NCBI GenBank assembly: GCA_964630925.1
Contig: CAZVZK010000012.1
Location: 49,387 to 113,386 of the forward strand
Source of the DNA: RGDT01 sp964630925
GTDB taxonomy: Bacteria > Planctomycetota > Planctomycetia > Gemmatales > Gemmataceae
Direction: 5' to 3'
Length of the DNA: 64,000 nt
The position numbers and the translations under genes are program-made. The notes under the pieces are model-generated. The model ran no database searches. It saw only the letters and a program-made list of their open reading frames with translations, and was not told where the DNA came from. Positions 49,114 through 56,356 of the stretch are shown here, piece after piece (position 1 is the stretch's first letter; every line of letters begins with the position of its first letter).

Positions 49114-50142
49114 ATGGAGGTGTACTTCGCCGACGTGGGGCAGGGCACGTCCAACATCATCCTGCTGGGGAAGCGTCGGGCCATCGTCATCGACGCCGGC
49201 AAGCGGGCCTCGGATCTGCGTCTCCTCCTTCACGGCCTGTGCGTGGACCGCATCGAGCTGTTGGCGTTATCACACCTCGATGACGACCACTCCGGGGGCG
49301 CCCCCGCCATCCTCACGGAATTCCGAGGGCGGATCGGCCCCGTCTGTTACCCGAATGACCACCGGGCCCTGACGACCCCTTTCTGGGAGAGGGTGGCCGC
49401 CGAGGTGAAAGCTGGCTACCTCGACACCCGCCAGCTTTTGCGCATGGAATGCGAAGACACCCCCAAGGCGCTTTGGCGCTCGCGGGCGTCCCAGGCCGAG
49501 CTGAAGCTCTTCTCCCCCACGTTCGGGGAGAACCAGGATGCGATCCGCCGGGAGGACACCAACGCCACCAGCGGCATCCTGGTTTTGAAGGTCGGGGATA
49601 ACCGGATCGTCTTCCCCGGAGACTCGCCGCTCGCACAGTGGCGGGGCGTCCGCGAACGCCGAGGGGCCGCCCTGGATTGTGAGGTGCTCGCGGTGCCGCA
49701 TCATGCCGGCGTGATCTGGCCCGGGCACTGGGATGACGCCCGCGTCGCCGCCGAGCTGGCGTGGCTTTACCGCGACGCGGTTCGGCCCCGCCTCGCTGTC
49801 ATCTCCGTCGGAACGAGCAACGCCGATAAGCACCCTCGTGAGGAGGTGATTGCGGCGCTCCGCGCAACTGGCGCGGCGGTCATCTGCACCCAGATCACCA
49901 CGAAATGCTGCGCCGACCCCGAGGCCGTGAGGCCCGGCCTGCTCCCCCTCACGCTGCCCGGCAGATCCAGCCCAGACAAATCCCTCACCACCTCCGGGAA
50001 CAGCAAGGATGTCGCCTGCGCCGGCACCGTGGCCGTCGATATCACGGCCGCGGCCGTAGCCGTTCGGCGCATGGCCACGCATCAGGCGGCCGTCGATGCC
50101 CTCAAGGCGTCTTCACCTCCTGTCCCCTTGTGCCGCCGATAA
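49114..50142 (+). CDS. ComEC-like metallo-beta-lactamase-fold hydrolase
   Basis: A 342-residue protein starting MEVYFADVGQGTSNIIL, the classic DVGQG opening of ComEC-type MBL domains. Metal ligands: SHLDDDHSGG near residues 53-62 (His, Asp, His), then VFPGDSP near 168 and a later VPHHAG near 195. The tail (VICTQITTKCCADPEA ... DVACAGTVAVDI) holds a Cys cluster typical of stand-alone ComEC-like proteins. There is no membrane part, so it is not a DNA-uptake channel; it may be a nuclease or phosphoesterase. GGAGG precedes the ATG. It closes the three-gene cassette. Confidence 0.8.
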   Translation: MEVYFADVGQGTSNIILLGKRRAIVIDAGKRASDLRLLLHGLCVDRIELLALSHLDDDHSGGAPAILTEFRGRIGPVCYPNDHRALTTPFWERVAAEVKAGYLDTRQLLRMECEDTPKALWRSRASQAELKLFSPTFGENQDAIRREDTNATSGILVLKVGDNRIVFPGDSPLAQWRGVRERRGAALDCEVLAVPHHAGVIWPGHWDDARVAAELAWLYRDAVRPRLAVISVGTSNADKHPREEVIAALRATGAAVICTQITTKCCADPEAVRPGLLPLTLPGRSSPDKSLTTSGNSKDVACAGTVAVDITAAAVAVRRMATHQAAVDALKASSPPVPLCRR

Positions 50143-50166
50143 CGCCCTTCAAGTCGAGATGATCCG

Positions 50167-51258
50167 ATGGAAAAGCAGCTCACGACGGCGTCGCACGGCC
50201 ACATCCTCACCAACGCCGCCGTCTGGTCGCCCGACGGCGCGTGGATCGTCTACGACACGCGCTCGGACCCCGCGGGGAGCGTCTTCGACGGCACACGTAT
50301 CGAGCGTGTCAACGTCGAGACGGGCGAGGTGCAGGTGCTGTACGAGTCGCGGAACGGCGCCTGCTGCGGCGTGGTGACGTGCAACCCCGTCGATGACCGC
50401 GTCGTCTTCATCCTCGGCCCGGAGCACCCCACGCCCGATTGGGACTACGGCCCCGCACGGCGCCAGGGCGTCCTCCTCGACACGAGGCGTCCCGGCGAGG
50501 TCGTCAACCTCGAGGCGCGCGACCTCGTGCCGCCGTTCACACGCGGCGCGCTCAGCGGCGGCACGCACCTGCACACGTTCGCCCCGAATGGCCGGGCGGT
50601 GTTGTTCACCTACGACGACCACGTCGCCGGGGACGCGAACCGCCGCAACGTCGGCGTCTGTCTGCCGGGCGAGGCGGTGACGGTGCCGAAGACGCACCCA
50701 CGCAACCACGACGGCACGCACTACGCCATGCTCCTGACACGCACGGACAGGGAGATCGTGCGCGCCAGCGAGGAGTCGTGGCTGGGCGACCGCGCGGTGG
50801 TCTTCCAGGGCGAATTGCCCGACGGGCGCCGCGAGCTGTTCCTCGTCTTCCTGCTGGACCCGACGCTCCGCCGCCTTACGCACACGAAGGGTCTGGCGTC
50901 GCTGCGGCACTGGCCGAGGCCGGCGCCGGACCTGTCGCGGGTCGCCTTCCTGATGGAGGACGATTTCGGATTGGTGCAGTTGTGGACGGTGACGCCGACG
51001 GGCCAGATACGGCAGTTGACGAACAACGTGGCGGCCGTGGCGTCGGCGTTCACCTGGGGCGGGCCGGGGATCGCGCACGTGCTGGACGGCAGCGTGTGCC
51101 TGACGGACGCCGAGACGGGCGTCACGAGGCGGCTGACGGACCGCGGCGACCCGGCGCCGCGTCCGGAGGCGTGCGTGCTGTCGCCGGACGGGCGGCGCGT
51201 GGCGTTCGTGCGGCAGGTGGGCGGCTTCAACCAGGTGTTCGTGGCGGATGTGGGGTGA
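50167..51258 (+). CDS. DUF3748 (YidR-like) beta-propeller protein
   Basis: A 363-residue protein. The start KQLTTASHGHILTNAAVWSPDGAWIVYDTR and the later IERVNVETGEVQVLYESRNGACCGVVT match the YidR/DUF3748 family of TolB-like propellers. Blades end in 'W/F-S-P-D-G' turns. Function in the family is unknown. It lies 24 bp from the cassette and on the same strand, but the family is widespread as a single gene, so a link to the cassette is uncertain. Confidence 0.82.
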   Translation: MEKQLTTASHGHILTNAAVWSPDGAWIVYDTRSDPAGSVFDGTRIERVNVETGEVQVLYESRNGACCGVVTCNPVDDRVVFILGPEHPTPDWDYGPARRQGVLLDTRRPGEVVNLEARDLVPPFTRGALSGGTHLHTFAPNGRAVLFTYDDHVAGDANRRNVGVCLPGEAVTVPKTHPRNHDGTHYAMLLTRTDREIVRASEESWLGDRAVVFQGELPDGRRELFLVFLLDPTLRRLTHTKGLASLRHWPRPAPDLSRVAFLMEDDFGLVQLWTVTPTGQIRQLTNNVAAVASAFTWGGPGIAHVLDGSVCLTDAETGVTRRLTDRGDPAPRPEACVLSPDGRRVAFVRQVGGFNQVFVADVG

Positions 51259-51370
51259 CGGCGGGTGACGCTGCACTCGACACGATTCGTTGTCCCCGCT
51301 GGAGGGTGAGCGGTTCTCGACGCTCGGCGGGCGGCGAGGGCCGCGTGGGCGGGCCTGGCGAGGCGGGCGT

Positions 51371-52723
51371 CTACCGCAGCGCCGCCGTGATCGCCGCCTT
51401 CAACGCCTTCTCGGCCCCCGGCGCCACCCAGCACCAGTCGCTCAGGTTGCCGTCATTCTCCTCCCAGTGCCTGTCCGTCGGCACGTACCCCGTCGCGCAC
51501 TCCCCATACCCCAGCGCCATCACGAACGCATCCGGCCTCGCCCCCTGCGCGAACAGCTGATACTCCACGTACGCCTCCCCCGGCAGCAGCATCAGCCGCG
51601 CCGGCCCCAGCGTCAGGCACGGCAGGTCGAGCTTCGCCCCCGCGTCGGCCTTCTTCCGCCAGCTCAGCCCAAGCGCGGCCAGGCACTGCCCGAACGGCCT
51701 CGCCTCCGCCCTCAGCTTCTTCTCCAGGGCCGCCGCCGTGAACTCCCCGCCCCGCGGCTCCAGGCGGTACGGCACCGAGCGGAAGGCCACGTCCGCCAGC
51801 GCCACCCGCTTCGTCCCCTTCCATGCGGCGGCCATCGCCTTGTAGAGCCGATCCGCCAGCACGGCCCGGTTGAGCGGGTCGCCGTCGTTGTACTTGCCCG
51901 CGATCACGTTGCCCGAGCAGCCGGAGGCGTACATCTGCACGCAACCCGGCGTGTCCGCCTGCCGCCTGCCCCGCGCCAGGCCGGGGAAGTCCGCCTGCAC
52001 CTCGCCCTTGCCGTAATGGCTCATCGGGTGGACGGCGTACATGCTCAACGCCACCACGGGCTTCTCGCCGTCCCACAGGCTCAGCGTCTTCAGCCACGGG
52101 TCGATGAGGCCTTCCTCGAACGCCCGGGCCTCCTTGTCGCGCGTCGCGCTCATCCGCGTGAACAGCACCTTCCCCGCCTTGTTCACCCACCGGCGGTTCG
52201 ACCCGACCATCTCCACCTTCGCCTGCCCGGTGCCGACGTGCGTCACCCGCCGCGGCGACTTCATCGCCTTCGCCACGGCGTCGTGCGTCCGCCCGATGGC
52301 CTTGTCGAGGAATGCCACGTCGCACACGCTCCCCTTCGCCCCCGCCGCCTTGAGGATCAGCTCCGCCCCGGTGTCGGCGATGGGGGCGTCATGCTGATGG
52401 ATGCACGACAGGAGGACGTGCGACGGCTCGGTCCCCGCCGCCGCCGCCAGCGCCTTGCGCCACGCCGCGTAGGCGTCATTGCGGACCTCGCACCAGTCGA
52501 GGGCGCAGACGACGACGGGCCGCCCGCCCCCGCGCAGGACGAAGCCCACCGCCTCCAGGGGCCCGGCGATCTTGCGCGCCGGGGCGATGCCGCCGCCCAT
52601 GAGCGGGTGCCCGAGCGGGGCGGTGACGTCGGCGCGGAACGTGCAGACGGTGAAAGCCGGCGGCGCCGCCCCCATGAGCAGCGGCAGCGGCAACGCGGCG
52701 AACGCCTCCCGTCGGGTAATCAT
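51371..52723 (-). CDS. Exported neutral ceramidase-like protein
   Basis: A 450-residue protein with a Tat-type or Sec start (MITRREAFAALPLPLLMGAAPPAF; 'RRE' but not a full twin-arginine motif). FRADVTAPLGHPLMGGGIAPARKI is the standard opening of the alkaline ceramidase N-terminal family. A zinc-site region LLSCIHQHDAPI lies near residue 110 and GCSGNVIAGKYNDGDP near 270. In planctomycetes the family is common and does not imply true ceramide as substrate. Convergent with the YidR-like gene. Confidence 0.8.
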   Translation of the reverse strand: MITRREAFAALPLPLLMGAAPPAFTVCTFRADVTAPLGHPLMGGGIAPARKIAGPLEAVGFVLRGGGRPVVVCALDWCEVRNDAYAAWRKALAAAAGTEPSHVLLSCIHQHDAPIADTGAELILKAAGAKGSVCDVAFLDKAIGRTHDAVAKAMKSPRRVTHVGTGQAKVEMVGSNRRWVNKAGKVLFTRMSATRDKEARAFEEGLIDPWLKTLSLWDGEKPVVALSMYAVHPMSHYGKGEVQADFPGLARGRRQADTPGCVQMYASGCSGNVIAGKYNDGDPLNRAVLADRLYKAMAAAWKGTKRVALADVAFRSVPYRLEPRGGEFTAAALEKKLRAEARPFGQCLAALGLSWRKKADAGAKLDLPCLTLGPARLMLLPGEAYVEYQLFAQGARPDAFVMALGYGECATGYVPTDRHWEENDGNLSDWCWVAPGAEKALKAAITAALR

Positions 52724-52781
52724 GACCGCCCCCCCTACAATGAGTCATGCGTCCCCCTCGTCCTATGCAGGCACCCACCCC

Positions 52782-52951
52782 ATGACCAAGCCCGACGCCA
52801 TCGGCGCCGACATCCGCCTGCTCGGCGGCATGCTCGGACAGGTGATCCGCCGGGTCGCGTGCCATCAGGCCTTCGACCTCGAGGAGCAGGTCCGCGCCGC
52901 CTGCCATCGGAAGAGGTCTGGACACCCGCCGAACACGCCGGCGCGGACCTG
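52782..52951 (+). pseudogene. Truncated duplicate of the ppc 5' end
   Basis: From ATG 52782 to about 52904 (123 bp) the sequence repeats the first 123 bp of ppc (56357-56479) with four mismatches, reading MTKPDAIGADIRLLGGMLGQ and on to EEQVRAAC. After that it diverges and stops at 52951. Upstream of the ATG there is no similarity to the ppc leader. The copy is too short to make an enzyme. Confidence 0.85.
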
Positions 52952-52968
52952 ACCCGGCCTCCCGTACC

Positions 52969-55911
52969 TCAAACGAGGGCGAGGCTCTTGCCGTCGAGGA
53001 CGCGGCGGACGGATTCAGCGAGGGACTCGGGGGTGAACGGCTTGAGGAGGCAATCGACCTCGCCGGTCGCCACACCGTGACGGATCAGGGCACTGTCGGT
53101 GAATCCGGACATGAACAGCACCTTCGTCCCCGGCCGCGCCACCGAAAGGCGCCGCGCCAGCTCCCCGCCACTCAGATTGGGCATGACGGCGTCAGTGAGG
53201 ACGAGGTCGATGTCTCCGGGGTGGGCCTTACAGGCCGCGAGGGCACCTTCGCCGTCATGGGCCTCGAGCACGGAGTACCCCTTGGCCCGCAACACCTGGG
53301 CGGCCAGGGACCGGACGCCCTCCTCGTCCTCCACGACCAGCACGGTCTCGCGGCCCCCCGCCGCCGCGACGGCGTTGGCTTCGCTCAGGAGTGGGGAGGC
53401 CCCGCCGAAGCGCGGCAGGTAGATGCGGAACGTCGTGCCCTGGCCGGGATGGCTTTCGGCTTCGACGTGGCCGCCGGACTGCTTGACGATCCCGTAAACG
53501 GTCGAGAGGCCCAGGCCGGTCCCCTTGCCGACGGGCTTGGTGGTGTAGAACGGCTCCCAGATGCGGGCGAGCACTTCCGGGGGCATGCCGCAGCCGTTGT
53601 CCGATACGGCGAGCATGACGTACTGGCCTGGGCGTACCTCCGGGTTGCCCTCCAGGGCCTCCGCTTCAAGGGCGACATTCGCCGTGGTGATGGTCAGGCG
53701 GCCCCCCCCGGGCATGGCGTCGCGGGCGTTGACGCACAGGTTCATGACCACCTGCTCGAGCTGTCCGGGGTCTGCCTTGACCGCCTGCGCCGCCGGGTCC
53801 AGTTTGGTGGTCAGGCGGATGTCCTCGCCGATCAGGCGGCGGAGCATGCGCTCCAGGTCGGAGACGAGCGAGTTCAGGCTGATCTCCTGGGGGGCGAGCA
53901 TTTGCTTGCGGGAGAAGGCGAGGAGTTGGCGGGTGAGGGAGGCGGCCCGCTCGCCGGCCTTGCAAACCTCCTCTAGCTGGACGCAAAGGGGGCTGCCGTT
54001 GGGGACCTGACGCAGGGCGAGGGTGGTGAACCCGGTGATCACGCACAGGAGGTTGTTGAAGTCGTGGGCGATGCCGCCCGCGAGCTTGCCGATGGCGTCC
54101 ATCTTCTGCGACTGGCGGATCTGCTCCTCCAGGGAGAGACGCTCGGTCAGGTCGCGCGCGATGATGGAGTAATGGCCCACCGGGCCGCCGGCGGCCCGGT
54201 GGGCGATGAGGACCTGGGAGGCGAGGACGGCCTCGCCGCCGGGGCCGAGAATGTCCGCCTCGCCGGACCACACCCCGCGGTGCTCGGCACAGCGGAGCCG
54301 GCCGGCGAGGTCCTGGCCGCGCGCCTGGGGTGGGTGGAGGTCGGCGAGGGTGCGCGTCGAGGCGGGCTCGCCGGGGCGCAGCCCCAGCAGCTCACGGCCG
54401 GCCCTGTTGAGGTAATCGAGGCGGCGATCCTGCCGGGCGATGGCGACGACGTCAGGGGTCGCCTCCAGGATGGCGACGAGGCGACCCTGGGCCTCGTCGG
54501 CCCGACGGCGCTCGATGGCGGCCGCCACGACGTTGGCCACCCCCTGGAGGAAATTGAGGTCGTCGGGGGTGAACTCGCGATGTGCGGCGGCGTGCGCGCC
54601 CAAAACGCCGAGCGGGCCGTGCTTCCCCTGGACGGGGACGCTGATGCCGCTGACCGCGCCCCCGGCCAGCAGGGACGGCGACGGGTTGAAGCGGTCCTCG
54701 GAACGCAGGTCCTGGCTGACCACGGGCCCGCCGCTGCGGAGGGTGAATTCTGCCTGGTGGTCCGCCCCGGGGGTCGTCTGGGGCGGCGTGCCGCCCCAGC
54801 CGTGCCCCGCCCGCACCTGCACGGGGGCGGCCTCGGGGCGGTGCTCGACGAGCTTGCAGAACTCCACGTCCAGGGTGTGGGTGACGGCCTCGGCCGCCTC
54901 CTGCATCAGGGCGGGCAGGTCCATCCCCGCCAGGGCGCGGAGGCCGAGGCGCGCCACCGCGGCCTGCTGGCGCTCGCGGGCCTTCAGCTCGGCCAGCGCC
55001 TGCTTCCGCTCCGTGACGTCGATCAGGATGCCGACCGTGCCGATGGTGCCGTCCTTCTCGTTGCGGAGCGGGTCCACGCGTACCTGGAAGGTACGTCCTT
55101 TCCAGACCATCTCGTAACAAAGTGACTCCCCGCCGACGGCCCGGAGGTGGGCGGCGATAGGGGTGGACTCCACGTTCGTGTTGTCGAGGCATTCGAGCAT
55201 CGTCATGCCGATCACCTCCTCCGGGCGCATGTTCAGGGCGGCGAGGCCCGCACCGCGGGTGGAGGTGATGCGCAGGGTGCGGTCGGTCGTCCACAGGATG
55301 GCCGGCATCCGCTCGACCACGAGGCGGAGGTGGGCCTCGCGGGCGTTGAGCATCTCGTGCGTCTGGCGGCTGTGCGTGGCGTCATGGAGGAAGAGGGGGG
55401 TCAGCCTCTTGCCGCCCTCCCCTGTCACCTGCGAGCCGGAGCGGACATCGAGCGGGATGGTGCCCCCGCCCTTCCGCCTGCCGGTGACACGCCCGCCCGC
55501 CGTGTTGGCGTTCTTATCGCTCTCCGACGGCGGAATCAGGTCCGACCCTTCCCGCCCGATCAGCTCATCCGGCTTGGAGCGGAACAACATGCCGGCCTTC
55601 GGGCAGGCGTACCCGATCCTGCCCTGCTCGTCGAAGGCGAGTAGGCCGTCCGATGCCGTCTCCAGGGCCGCCCAGGCGGCGCGGCGGTCCTCCTCGGCGG
55701 CGAGCCTCTGGGCGCGGAGGCGGCCCGAGGCGACGGCGAGGGCGATGCCCAGTGCGGCGGCCGGAAGCAGGGCCGCGGCATCGGCCAGCCGCGCCGTGGG
55801 GCCGAGGGCGGGCGGCCCGCCCTCGTGAGCGGAGGCGGCACGCGAGGCCGCGACGCAGGCCAGCCCGAACAGGAAAGAGACGACCCACGGCCACACGAAG
55901 GCTGATCGCAT
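52969..55911 (-). CDS. Hybrid sensor histidine kinase with PAS/GAF and receiver domains
   Basis: A 980-residue membrane-associated kinase. Two short hydrophobic N-terminal segments (VWPWVVSFLFGLACVAAS; AAALLPAAALGIALAVAS) are followed by PAS-like domains (about 75-170, 190-310, 480-590), a GAF domain (about 325-470), HisKA with the phosphorylated His in GGIAHDFNNLL near 612, HATPase with DNGCGMPP and GTGLGLSTVYGIV, and a receiver domain with the Asp in LVLTDAVMPN near 905. The complete set suggests a phosphorelay that begins and ends in one protein and then passes to an unlinked partner. No response regulator gene is adjacent. Confidence 0.9.
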   Translation of the reverse strand: MRSAFVWPWVVSFLFGLACVAASRAASAHEGGPPALGPTARLADAAALLPAAALGIALAVASGRLRAQRLAAEEDRRAAWAALETASDGLLAFDEQGRIGYACPKAGMLFRSKPDELIGREGSDLIPPSESDKNANTAGGRVTGRRKGGGTIPLDVRSGSQVTGEGGKRLTPLFLHDATHSRQTHEMLNAREAHLRLVVERMPAILWTTDRTLRITSTRGAGLAALNMRPEEVIGMTMLECLDNTNVESTPIAAHLRAVGGESLCYEMVWKGRTFQVRVDPLRNEKDGTIGTVGILIDVTERKQALAELKARERQQAAVARLGLRALAGMDLPALMQEAAEAVTHTLDVEFCKLVEHRPEAAPVQVRAGHGWGGTPPQTTPGADHQAEFTLRSGGPVVSQDLRSEDRFNPSPSLLAGGAVSGISVPVQGKHGPLGVLGAHAAAHREFTPDDLNFLQGVANVVAAAIERRRADEAQGRLVAILEATPDVVAIARQDRRLDYLNRAGRELLGLRPGEPASTRTLADLHPPQARGQDLAGRLRCAEHRGVWSGEADILGPGGEAVLASQVLIAHRAAGGPVGHYSIIARDLTERLSLEEQIRQSQKMDAIGKLAGGIAHDFNNLLCVITGFTTLALRQVPNGSPLCVQLEEVCKAGERAASLTRQLLAFSRKQMLAPQEISLNSLVSDLERMLRRLIGEDIRLTTKLDPAAQAVKADPGQLEQVVMNLCVNARDAMPGGGRLTITTANVALEAEALEGNPEVRPGQYVMLAVSDNGCGMPPEVLARIWEPFYTTKPVGKGTGLGLSTVYGIVKQSGGHVEAESHPGQGTTFRIYLPRFGGASPLLSEANAVAAAGGRETVLVVEDEEGVRSLAAQVLRAKGYSVLEAHDGEGALAACKAHPGDIDLVLTDAVMPNLSGGELARRLSVARPGTKVLFMSGFTDSALIRHGVATGEVDCLLKPFTPESLAESVRRVLDGKSLALV

Positions 55912-56356
55912 GCAAGCTCCGATCGGTTGACACGGCCGAAGTAACGGGCGCGTGGGGCCCTCACCACGGAATTGCAGAAATGTAGCTCACGCCGGGCGGG
56001 CTTGGCGGGCCATCACCGCTTTTCCACCCCGGAAGCGAGGCAACGATGCGTCTGCCCACGTCATGAACGCCGTGACGCTGGACGACCCCATCGGGGTGCC
56101 GCCCGTGATCACCGCCGGCTCTGCCCGGCAGAGTGTGTGGACGGGGACGAAGCCGCCTGGCGCCGTGGTCTCGCCGGTGCAGGCGGTGTCCACCGCCACG
56201 GGGGCCGTCGTCCCGATGGCCTTCGACCCCTACACGGGGTGGGGCACGCGTGACGGCGCATGGGCGGGGCTGTGCGACGGCCCGCGACGGCCCGCCTTGG
56301 CGGCGGGGCGGCGTCTCCCGTAACCTGTCTGAAGGCCCGGACGGGGAAAGGGAGCC
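55912..56356. other. Interval between divergent histidine kinase and ppc (about 445 bp)
   Basis: Holds one short ORF (listed separately) and no clear promoter. The last 30 bases before ppc carry GGGAAAGGGAG, its ribosome-binding site. Confidence 0.4.
56063..56323 (+). CDS. Small hypothetical ORF upstream of ppc
   Basis: About 86 codons: MNAVTLDDPIGVPPVITAGS then RQSVWTGTKPPGAVVSPVQA. The first 60 residues have mixed composition and may be a real small protein; the end is Arg/Pro-rich. No ribosome-binding site of note and no family. Confidence 0.25.
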   Translation: MNAVTLDDPIGVPPVITAGSARQSVWTGTKPPGAVVSPVQAVSTATGAVVPMAFDPYTGWGTRDGAWAGLCDGPRRPALAAGRRLP

